64,000 bases of DNA from an uncultured Collinsella sp. GTDB lineage: Bacteria > Actinomycetota > Coriobacteriia > Coriobacteriales > Coriobacteriaceae. Below, in pieces: positions 8,377 to 15,766 of the stretch. Position numbers and translations under genes: made by a program. Each line of letters starts with the position of its first letter. Within the stretch, counting starts at the first letter, position 1. The DNA lies in the NCBI GenBank assembly GCA_958403205.1, contig CATXWM010000001.1, forward strand, positions 83,422-147,421, read 5' to 3'. The notes beneath the pieces were generated by a model. That model saw only the letters and a program-made list of their open reading frames with translations. It was not told the DNA's origin and ran no database searches.

Positions 8377-10872
8377 TTAGCTAATTCCCACAAACATGCA
8401 GCCCGAAGTCGCCCCGCGCAGGCGGGCGGCGGGCTTGCGGCCGGCTTGAGCTGCCTCGACGGCGCGACGGACGCGAGCGACGGCACGGGCGATCTCATCC
8501 GTCTCGAGCAGCGTTCCGTCCACCATGAGACGACGCACGCCGGCATCGAGCAGCTGAGGAACCTGAGGCGTGAGGTCGATGGGGTAGGCGTCGTACAGGC
8601 GTGAGCGGCCGTGGATGTCGGTACGCACCGGCATGACCTTGCCGTCGATATTCTTGAGCGAGAGCTTGCGGGCACGCAGGCGGCAGTTGGCGCAATCGTG
8701 GATGCAGCCGTTGGCAACCTGCAGAATGCAATGCTCGCTCGTCATAACGCGCGGGCGGCCGAACACAGTGATGCCCAGGGCTGCGGGCGCGGCGGCGCCG
8801 AGCGAGACAATCTCGTCGAGCGTGATCTCGGGCGAGAGCCAAAACGCACCGGCTCCGCGCTCGGCAAGCGCCTCCATGCAGGGCGTGTTGTGCACCGGCA
8901 GGCAAGAGCGAATCTCGGCCGTGGCGCCAACCTGGGCGGCCAGGGCAAGCTCAGAGATGTTGCCAATAGCGACCGTGGCGCCGGCAACAACCCAGGGATC
9001 GACGCGCTCGTGGTCGACGGCGCGGCAGACCTCGTCGAGTACGGGTACGATGCCCTGCTCAAATACATCGGCGGGGGAGAGCTCCGCCGCATCGAGCGCG
9101 TCGGTGGTCATGTAGATGCGCGTTGCACCCTCCGCGCGAGCGGCCTCGGCGGCCTCGAGCGAGGTGACGGTGGCGCAGATCTGCGGCTCATCGCAGTAGT
9201 GCTCGGGCGCGGGGCGGGAATCACTGGTTACAATCGCCGGCAGCTCGAGCGTTTTCGCGCGCTCCTCGTACGGTGCCAGAATGGCCTCTTCCAGCGCCTT
9301 ACAAGCGGTGGCGCGCACCTTGTGCACGGCGGAAAAGCCCATACCGCAGCCGGCGTCGAGCGAAACGTCAAAGCTTGCGGCCTCAAAGGGCGAGGAGCCC
9401 ATGCGGCCCACATGCTCAACCAGATCGGATGCCTCGACGGCGCGGGTCTTGGCGGCCTCGACGGTGAAGCCCGTGGCGGTGGCGGTGAGCGCGGGGTTGT
9501 CACAGCAGGTGAGTGTGACAGTAAACGGCTCGCCCAGGCGCGCCACGACGGACACGTCAACAGCTCGGCGGCGCAGCACATCGCGCTTGAGCGCGGCGCC
9601 GGCGGCGTCGATGGCGCGCTGACTGCGAATCACGCGGACGCGGCAGCCCTCGGGCATGCTGCGGGGCACGCGGCACTCAATGATGTCACCGGCGGCGGCA
9701 TCATCGGCGGCAATGGTGGTCAGGAACTGGTCAAACTCGTTATCGTGGCGAAGCTCCAGCAGGTCGCCCTTGCCCACGGGCTCAAACAACTCAATGCGGG
9801 CGATGGCGGCGCGCCGACGGCGGTCGTCGGGCTTGAGGCCGCGCACATCGCGGTTGGCCAGACGGCTGCCCAGTACCGTGCCCACGATCTGGCCGCGGTT
9901 GTTGGAACGCTCATAGCTCATCATCTCATCGCCCGAGGTGCCGTCCTGATAGGCGTGCGTAAAGTCGCGGTTGAAGCAGCGCTTGAGCTGGCGCTGGCGG
10001 GCGGCTTCCTCGTCCTTGGCAACGGTGGCTCCGGATAATATGTCGTCAATTTCGTGACGATACACATCAACGATGGAGTACACGTAATCGGGCGCTTTCA
10101 TGCGGCCCTCGAGCTTGAGCGATGCGGCGCCGGCGTCATACAGACGGCGAACAAGCTGTGAGGTGTTGGTGTCGCGCGGACATAGCGCACGCTCGCGGCC
10201 GGCGGGGGAGAGCGCGCGACCGTTCTCGTCGATCAGCTCGTAGGGCAGGCGGCAGGGCTGGGCGCACATGCCACGGTTGGCCGATCGTCCCGCCATGGCA
10301 AAACTCGAAAGCAGGCACAGGCCCGAGTAGCAAAAGCAGATGGCGCCATGGCTAAAGACCTCGAGGTCGACATCGGGCGCGGCGTTGTGAATGGCGGCGA
10401 TCTCGTCGATGGAGAGCTCGCGCGAGAGAGTCACGCGGTCGGCGCCCTGCTCGCGGCACCAAAGCGTTCCGCGGTCATCATGGATGTTCGCCTGGGTCGA
10501 GATGTGCGTCTCGATGCCGGGCATGGTGCGCTTGACCTCAAAGAACAGGCCCCAGTCCTGGATGATGAAGGCGTCGGCGCCCAGCGTGGAGCAGCGATGG
10601 ATGAGTTGCAGCGCATCGCCCATCTCGGACTGCTTGATGACGATGTTGACCGTGACGTAGACGCGCGACCCGGCTAGATGTGCGGCGCGGCAGGCCTGCT
10701 CAAAGGCCTCGTCGGTAAAGTTGGTGGCCTTGCGGCGGGCGTTGAAGCTGCCCATGCCGCAATAGATGGCGTCTGCCCCCGCGGCGAGTGCGGCGGCAAA
10801 GGGCTCGGGCCCTCCGGCGGGCGCTAAAAGCTCGGGTCTGCGGTTGGTGGTTCGACTGGCGGTTGCGGTCAT
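8377..10872 (-). CDS. U32 family protein, RlhA/YdcP-like, with DUF3656-type region
   Basis: The 831-residue protein belongs to the U32 'peptidase' family, whose better studied members (RlhA, TrhP, UbiU/V) are RNA or quinone hydroxylation factors rather than proven proteases. The TIM-barrel N-terminus starts LLAPAGGPEPFAAALAAGADAIYCG. The U32 signature EVFSHGAICFCYSGLCLLSS lies at about residues 170-190, followed by MCAQPCRLPYEL. Further Cys residues near the C-terminus (CxxxCANC) could join a metal cluster. The long middle section resembles DUF3656, as in the 23S rRNA hydroxylation factor RlhA. Pairing with a pseudouridine synthase fits an RNA-modification operon. Confidence 0.85.
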   Translation of the reverse strand: MTATASRTTNRRPELLAPAGGPEPFAAALAAGADAIYCGMGSFNARRKATNFTDEAFEQACRAAHLAGSRVYVTVNIVIKQSEMGDALQLIHRCSTLGADAFIIQDWGLFFEVKRTMPGIETHISTQANIHDDRGTLWCREQGADRVTLSRELSIDEIAAIHNAAPDVDLEVFSHGAICFCYSGLCLLSSFAMAGRSANRGMCAQPCRLPYELIDENGRALSPAGRERALCPRDTNTSQLVRRLYDAGAASLKLEGRMKAPDYVYSIVDVYRHEIDDILSGATVAKDEEAARQRQLKRCFNRDFTHAYQDGTSGDEMMSYERSNNRGQIVGTVLGSRLANRDVRGLKPDDRRRRAAIARIELFEPVGKGDLLELRHDNEFDQFLTTIAADDAAAGDIIECRVPRSMPEGCRVRVIRSQRAIDAAGAALKRDVLRRRAVDVSVVARLGEPFTVTLTCCDNPALTATATGFTVEAAKTRAVEASDLVEHVGRMGSSPFEAASFDVSLDAGCGMGFSAVHKVRATACKALEEAILAPYEERAKTLELPAIVTSDSRPAPEHYCDEPQICATVTSLEAAEAARAEGATRIYMTTDALDAAELSPADVFEQGIVPVLDEVCRAVDHERVDPWVVAGATVAIGNISELALAAQVGATAEIRSCLPVHNTPCMEALAERGAGAFWLSPEITLDEIVSLGAAAPAALGITVFGRPRVMTSEHCILQVANGCIHDCANCRLRARKLSLKNIDGKVMPVRTDIHGRSRLYDAYPIDLTPQVPQLLDAGVRRLMVDGTLLETDEIARAVARVRRAVEAAQAGRKPAARLRGATSGCMFVGIS

Positions 10873-11091
10873 ATCCTGCCTTTCAAAATGCTCAGATATT
10901 CAAAAGTATAGTGGCGTCGCTGCGGTGGGCGACGTCCGCAGCCTAAGCAGGACAAAGTCTTCAGCAGCTTGGACTGGCTGCTCCACATGAGAACCGTTCA
11001 GCGGTTCGGGGAAACCGTTGGGCGATAAAATATTCTCGCAAGCTGATAATATTCTTGCATCAAACAGAAACCTTGAGTACTATCCCAATCA

Positions 11092-11139
11092 AGCGCGGTG
11101 TTCAGACCGAACTGTGCCTCCCGGTGTGAACACCGCGCT
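11092..11139 (+). promoter_or_regulatory. Perfect 13-bp inverted repeat in the ridA leader
   Basis: AGCGCGGTGTTCA (11092-11104) and its exact complement (11127-11139) flank a 22-nt loop, 34 bp before the ridA ATG. No T tract follows. The 300-bp gap 10873-11172 also has a direct repeat AATATTCTYGCA (11029-11040, 11048-11059) and a small GAACCG/CGGTTC hairpin. Operator or leader structure is inferred. Confidence 0.5.
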
Positions 11140-11172
11140 CACGCTCTCTCAATTGATCGTAAGGAGAAAAAC

Positions 11173-11550
11173 ATGAGCAAGACCGTCGTGTCTTCCGATA
11201 ACGCACCCGCAGCCATCGGCCCGTATTCCCCCGGTATCCAGGCCGGCAACATGGTGTTCCTGTCCGGCCAGCTGGGCATCGATCCCGCGACCGGCAAGAT
11301 GCCCGAGGGCGTCGAGGCCCAGGCCAAGCAGTCCCTCGCCAACGTCGAGGCCCTGCTGACCGCTGCCGGCGCTACCTTTGCCGATGTCGTCAAGACCACG
11401 GTCTACCTGGCCGACATCGCCGACTTCGCCGCCGTGAACGAGATCTACGCCTCCAAGTTCGAGGCCCCGTTCCCCGCGCGCAGCGCCTTCCAGGTTGCCG
11501 CCCTTCCGGCTGGCGGTCTGGTCGAGATCGAGGTCGTCGCCGCTCTCTAA
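11173..11550 (+). CDS. ridA: RidA family enamine/imine deaminase
   Basis: RidA hydrolyses reactive enamines and imines such as 2-aminoacrylate, released by PLP enzymes, to keto acids and ammonia. The 125-residue product is full length and contains AAIGPYSPGIQAGNMVFLSGQLG and the PARSAFQVAALP segment with the catalytic Arg. The start at 11173 follows AAGGAG (11161-11166). It borders the purine island. The encoded YgeX (33152) is a 2,3-diaminopropionate ammonia-lyase that forms aminoacrylate, so a protective partnership is plausible, though this is inference. Confidence 0.93.
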   Translation: MSKTVVSSDNAPAAIGPYSPGIQAGNMVFLSGQLGIDPATGKMPEGVEAQAKQSLANVEALLTAAGATFADVVKTTVYLADIADFAAVNEIYASKFEAPFPARSAFQVAALPAGGLVEIEVVAAL

Positions 11551-11580
11551 GGCGTTGGCCACAACTAAACATGACATGCA

Positions 11581-11622
11581 AAAAGACCCTGCAGCGCGTG
11601 CGAGCTGCAGGGTCTTTTGTCA
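11581..11622. terminator. Bidirectional terminator between ridA and the regulator
   Basis: A perfect 15-bp stem, AAAAGACCCTGCAGC (11581-11595) with its complement (11604-11618), has A and T runs on its two sides. It can serve both convergent genes. Confidence 0.9.
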
Positions 11623-11662
11623 AGTGACGGATCGCTTGTGGAGCCGCGCTCCATTTTGCTCG

Positions 11663-12319
11663 TTAGCCCTCCTTGCGAACTTTTTGCAGGTAGCGGTAGA
11701 CGCTGGGCTCAGAGATGCCCAGCGCGGCGGCGGCGCAGGCCACGGCGCCCTTGAGCATGAACACCCCGTTGCCGTTGAGGTGGCGAATGACGTCCACGCG
11801 GTCGCTCTGACCAAGCGACGCCACATCCAGCCCGCGCGCGCTCAGCAACTCGGCAATGCTGCGGTCGATGAGCTCCTGTGTGGACTCCGAAAGGCTTTCT
11901 ACCTCGATAGGGGCGGGCTCCGTGCGCGTCGGCGCCGCGTCGAAGCACGCCATGAGCTGCTGCGCCATGGCGTTGATGGAGCGCACGGTCGAGAGGTCGG
12001 TGTTGACGCAGAGCATGCCGACGATCTCGTCATTCTCGCGGATAAAGTATGTCGCTGACTCCAACGTCTTGCCGCCGGCACCGCGCCCCTCGTAGCCCGT
12101 AATAAACGGCAGGTCGCGATACTTGGCGTCGTGCATGATCTTGAGTGCCAGATCGGTGGCGGGACCGCCGACCTTGCGGCCGCTCACGATGCCGTTGCGA
12201 ATATCGACGATGGCGTGGTCGGGATCCGAGAAATCGTGCAGCACGATTTCGCTGTTTTTGCCGAGTATCTGCTCCAGAAAATCGACCATCGGCAAAAAGC
12301 GACGTACGGTCTCGTTCAC
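11663..12319 (-). CDS. YheO-like PAS/HTH transcriptional regulator (copy 1)
   Basis: The 218-residue protein has an N-terminal YheO-like PAS domain (EIVLHDFSDPDHAIVDIRNG, then SGRKVGGPATDLALKIM). The C-terminal helix-turn-helix of the HTH_22 type contains GVFMLKGAVACAAAALGISE and SVYRYLQKVR. I chose GTG 12319 because AAAGGAG lies 7 bp upstream; the longer in-frame reading adds unconserved residues. It is divergent from the purine permease operon and is a paralogue of the regulator at 32221, which is divergent from ygeX. A role in sensing a purine or its product is inferred from position. Confidence 0.85.
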   Translation of the reverse strand: MNETVRRFLPMVDFLEQILGKNSEIVLHDFSDPDHAIVDIRNGIVSGRKVGGPATDLALKIMHDAKYRDLPFITGYEGRGAGGKTLESATYFIRENDEIVGMLCVNTDLSTVRSINAMAQQLMACFDAAPTRTEPAPIEVESLSESTQELIDRSIAELLSARGLDVASLGQSDRVDVIRHLNGNGVFMLKGAVACAAAALGISEPSVYRYLQKVRKEG

Positions 12320-12555
12320 GGGCAACTCCTTTGGGTGAAATCGGAAATGTTCATAACAATTTTTTCTCATGGTAACACGCTGCCCATCATCTCGTATATC
12401 CGCAGGTACATTGCGTAATGCAGACGAACGGTAGGAATTTAGCGGTAAACGGTTGACCAAAAGAAATGTTAGATGTTATTTTGATCAGACACTTTCCTGA
12501 CCTGCGGAAATGCGTAATTTCAGCTGAAGAATAGTCTGATAACAAAAAATTATTA

Positions 12556-12585
12556 TTGAGAATGAGAATCATCTTTAATACGATA
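12556..12585 (+). promoter_or_regulatory. Candidate promoter with Fur-box-like dyad for the permease operon
   Basis: GAGAATGAGAATCATCTTT (12558-12576) matches 14 of 19 positions of the classical Fur-box consensus. It overlaps a possible promoter, TTGAGA (12556-12561), an 18-bp spacer and TACGAT (12580-12585). The rest of the 352-bp gap (12320-12671) contains AT-rich DNA and an ATCAGAC/GTCTGAT dyad (12484-12490, 12534-12540), but no gene. Confidence 0.35.
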
Positions 12586-12671
12586 TGCAATGAAGGCACA
12601 ACCTCAACCCCGCACTGCGTCACAATAGAGCGTCAGATGCGAAAACAACTACTTCGAGGATTGGTGGTCAA

Positions 12672-14066
12672 ATGACCCAGGAGACGGTTACGAACGGCAC
12701 TGAAGCCCTGTTCACTCGCGAAGGCATGCCTCCCGTTAAGGAAATGATCCCGTGTGCCCTTCAGCACGTACTGGCATCGTTTGCCGGCATCATTACCCCG
12801 GCGGTCATCATGGCCGGCGTCTACGGCTTTAATAGCCAGCAGAGTACCGACATCATCCAGGTCGCGCTCATTCTTTCGGCGATCGACACGGCCCTTCAGG
12901 CCTTCGCTCCCTTCCGTCGCATCGGCGGCGGCCTGCCCATCGTCATGGGCGTTTCGTTCGCGTTCCTGCCGGCCCTGCAGGCCATGGGTGCCTCGGGCTT
13001 TAGCTTTGGTGCGCTGCTGGGTGGCGAGATCGTCGGCGGCGCCGTCGCGGTCCTCTTTGGTCTGGCCTACAGCAAGATCAAGTGGCTGTTCCCGCCCGTC
13101 GTGACCGGTACGGTCATCTTCTCCATCGGCGTTTCGCTGTATCCCACGGCCGTCAAGTATATGGCCGGCGGTATGGGTACGCCGCTGTGGGGCACCCCGC
13201 AGGCCTGGTGCGTCGCTCTTATCACCTTCGCCGTGGTCTTTGCGCTCGCCAACTTTGGCAAGGGCACGCTCAAGCTGGGATCCGTATTCTTTGGCATGAT
13301 CGTCGGCATGATCGTTTCGATTCCCTTTGGCATGATCGACTTCTCCAGCGTCGCCACCGCTCAGGTCTTCGCCCTTCCCAAGCTCATGCCCTACGCGCTC
13401 GAGTTTGATCCCGAGGTCTGCATTACCCTCGCCGTCGTGTTCCCCATGGTCGCCATCCAGGTTATCGGCGACGTCTCCGCCGCCTGCCTGGGCTCCATCG
13501 ACCGTATGCCCACCGAGCGCGAGCTCTCCGGCGCCATTGTGTCCCAGGGCCTTACCTCTATGGTCGGCGGCCTGCTGGGCGGTCTTCCCACCAGCGCCCT
13601 TGGCCAGAACGTGGGCATCATCTGCTCCAACAAGGTCGTCAACAAGTGGGTCTTTGTGATCATCGCGGCCGTCTTTGCCATCGCTGGCCTGTTCCCGCAG
13701 CTCTCTGCCGTGCTCTCCGCCATCCCGCAGCCCGTCATCGGCGGCGCGACCGTCGGCGTCTTTGGCACCATCACCATGAACGGTGTGCGCATGTTCACCC
13801 GCGAGGGCCTCACGCAGCGCACCACCACCATCGTCGGCACCTCGGTCGTCTTTGGCCTGGGTATTTGGATGGCCAGCGGCTGCCTCGCCGGCGAGGGCAT
13901 GCCTACCTGGGTGTCCACCGTCATCGGCTCCAACGCTGTGACCCCCACCGCCATCATGGCCATCGTGCTCAACCTGATCCTTCCGCAGACGCCGGTCGTG
14001 GCTCAGCACATCGATGCCGCCAAGGATGCCGCTGTTGATCTGGTCCTGCCCGAGAGCAAGAAGTAA
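12672..14066 (+). CDS. NCS2 family purine (xanthine/uric acid type) permease
   Basis: The 464-residue membrane protein is a nucleobase-ascorbate transporter that would import xanthine, uric acid or a related purine with cations. It is hydrophobic throughout with about 14 predicted membrane segments. The first helix keeps the conserved His (CALQHVLASFAG). The signature loop in the tenth helix reads QNVGIICSNK (residues 312-321), with Asn where the family consensus has Thr. The eighth-helix region reads IQVIGD (262-267), where many relatives have a Glu at the Gln position. It leads the ssnA-ygfK-xdh arm. The substrate is inferred from context. Confidence 0.88.
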   Translation: MTQETVTNGTEALFTREGMPPVKEMIPCALQHVLASFAGIITPAVIMAGVYGFNSQQSTDIIQVALILSAIDTALQAFAPFRRIGGGLPIVMGVSFAFLPALQAMGASGFSFGALLGGEIVGGAVAVLFGLAYSKIKWLFPPVVTGTVIFSIGVSLYPTAVKYMAGGMGTPLWGTPQAWCVALITFAVVFALANFGKGTLKLGSVFFGMIVGMIVSIPFGMIDFSSVATAQVFALPKLMPYALEFDPEVCITLAVVFPMVAIQVIGDVSAACLGSIDRMPTERELSGAIVSQGLTSMVGGLLGGLPTSALGQNVGIICSNKVVNKWVFVIIAAVFAIAGLFPQLSAVLSAIPQPVIGGATVGVFGTITMNGVRMFTREGLTQRTTTIVGTSVVFGLGIWMASGCLAGEGMPTWVSTVIGSNAVTPTAIMAIVLNLILPQTPVVAQHIDAAKDAAVDLVLPESKK

Positions 14067-14082
14067 CCAATTCGGTGCTATT

Positions 14083-14244
14083 CGCCGGCGGACGCATCGC
14101 CTCGTCCGCCGGCGCCATGCGGCGCCAAGCCGCGCTTCAAAGGGCTTGTCCCTTTGGTGAAGCGTTGACGGGAGAGGGCCCGTTTCCGGTGTAGGCCGGC
14201 GCTTCGCACTTCCGCCATGTCAGAGGTGTCAAACCCCGCCTCTG
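14083..14244 (+). other. Three hairpins in the permease-ssnA spacer
   Basis: CGCCGGCGGACG (14083-14094) pairs with 14103-14114, a second stem forms around CTTCAAAGGG/CCCTTTGGTGAAG, and CAGAGG (14221-14226) pairs with CCTCTG (14239-14244). None has a T tract, so processing or mRNA stability control is more likely than termination. Confidence 0.55.
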
Positions 14245-14262
14245 ATGTTGAAGGGAGCATTT

Positions 14263-15618
14263 ATGCTTCTGGTCGCTAACGGTTCCGTCTTTACCCGCAA
14301 CGCTCAGACTCCGTTCATTCCCAACGGTGCAGTCGCTATTGACGGAGATACGATCGTCGAAGTGGGCCCCGAGCGCGAGCTCAAGGCCAAGTACTCGGAT
14401 GCCGAGTACGTCGACGCCCAGGGCAACCTCATCATGCCCGGACTTATCAACTGCCACACCCACATCTACTCGGGTCTGGCCCGCGGCCTTGCCATTAAGG
14501 GCTGCAACCCCACCAACTTCCTGGAGAATCTTGAGCAGCAGTGGTGGAAGATTGACGACAACCTGACGCTCGACGGCACCAAGGCAAGCGCCTATGCCAC
14601 GATTTTGGATTCCATCCGCGACGGCGTCACCACGATCTTCGATCACCATGCGAGCTTCTGCGAGATTCCGGGCAGCCTCTTTACCATTAAGGACGCCGCT
14701 CAGGAGCTGGGCATGCGTTCGTGCCTGTGCTACGAGGTTTCCGACCGCCGTGGTCAGGAAAAGTGCGACCAGGCTATTGCCGAGAACGCCGAGTTTGCCC
14801 AGTGGGCCGCCAAGGAACGTCGCGATAACGATAACCACATGATCGCCGCCATGTTTGGCGGACATGCCACCTTTACGCTGTCGGACGAGACCATGGACAA
14901 GATGGCCGAGGCCAACAACGGCCTGACCGGCTTCCACATCCACGTGTGCGAGGGCATGAACGATGTGTGGGACTCCCGCCTCAACCGCGGCGGCATCAGC
15001 CCCGTCGAGCGCCTGCTGCAGCACAACCTGCTCGGTCCCGACACCATGCTCGGCCACTGCATCCATGTGACGCCCGCCGAGATGGATATCGTCAAGGAGT
15101 CCGGCACCTGGCTGGTCAACAACCCCGAATCCAATATGGGAAACGCCGTGGGCTGCGCCCCCGTGCTCGAGTTCTTCCGCCGCGGCATCCCCGTGTGCAT
15201 GGGCACCGACGCCTACACCCACGATATGCTCGAGAGCCTCAAGGTTTTCCTGATCATTCAGCGCCACAACGCCGCTATGCCCAACGTGGGCTGGTGCGAG
15301 GCCATGACGATGCTGTTCGAGAACAACGCCAAGATGGCGAGCAAGTACTTCGATCGCAAGCTCGGTGTGCTTGAGCCCGGCGCTGCCGCCGACGTCATCG
15401 TAATGGACTACAAGCCCTTTACGCCGCTGAGCGAGGAGAACATCGACGGCCACATGCTCTTTGGCATGATGGGCAAAAACTGCCGCACCACCATCATCAA
15501 CGGCCGCGTCCTGTACAAGGATCGCGAGTTTGTCGGTATCGATGAGGACAAGATCAACGCGTGGACCATGGCTGAGTCCAAGAAGCTCTGGAGCACGCTC
15601 AACGATCGCGCCTACTAA
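14263..15618 (+). CDS. ssnA: SsnA-type amidohydrolase (purine aminohydrolase)
   Basis: The 451-residue protein is a metal-dependent amidohydrolase of the guanine deaminase/chlorohydrolase group, close to the SsnA family that accompanies YgfK and XdhD. Metal ligands are visible as CHTH (His65, His67), HIHVCEG, GHCIHV and GTDAYTHD. The start at 14263 follows AAGGGAG (14251-14257); an in-frame ATG at 14245 lies upstream of that site. SsnA has been linked to anaerobic uric acid use in gut bacteria. A deaminase or ring hydrolase step is expected, but the exact substrate is not settled by sequence. Confidence 0.9.
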   Translation: MLLVANGSVFTRNAQTPFIPNGAVAIDGDTIVEVGPERELKAKYSDAEYVDAQGNLIMPGLINCHTHIYSGLARGLAIKGCNPTNFLENLEQQWWKIDDNLTLDGTKASAYATILDSIRDGVTTIFDHHASFCEIPGSLFTIKDAAQELGMRSCLCYEVSDRRGQEKCDQAIAENAEFAQWAAKERRDNDNHMIAAMFGGHATFTLSDETMDKMAEANNGLTGFHIHVCEGMNDVWDSRLNRGGISPVERLLQHNLLGPDTMLGHCIHVTPAEMDIVKESGTWLVNNPESNMGNAVGCAPVLEFFRRGIPVCMGTDAYTHDMLESLKVFLIIQRHNAAMPNVGWCEAMTMLFENNAKMASKYFDRKLGVLEPGAAADVIVMDYKPFTPLSEENIDGHMLFGMMGKNCRTTIINGRVLYKDREFVGIDEDKINAWTMAESKKLWSTLNDRAY

Positions 15619-15671
15619 TTACAAGTAGATTCACGCGCGCCGAATGTTTCGCCGCATCCGACGCGCGTATA

Positions 15672-15692
15672 GGCGACCTCCGCGGGGTCGCC
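15672..15692 (+). other. Hairpin in the ssnA-ygfK spacer
   Basis: GGCGACC (15672-15678) pairs with GGTCGCC (15686-15692) in a 148-bp spacer with further GC-rich dyads and no T tract. It resembles the spacers before ssnA and between the ygeX, ygeY and ygeW genes. Confidence 0.45.
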
Positions 15693-15766
15693 GGCGCTGT
15701 GCTAGCGCTACACCGTATTTGCGCCCGCCGCGCGGTCTCGCCGGGCGTTACAGAGAGGAGCTCATT

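Noticed and set aside
8611..10038. Plus-strand frame of 475 codons opposite the U32 gene
   Set aside because: The U32 signature is on the minus strand, and the plus frame is low-complexity shadow.
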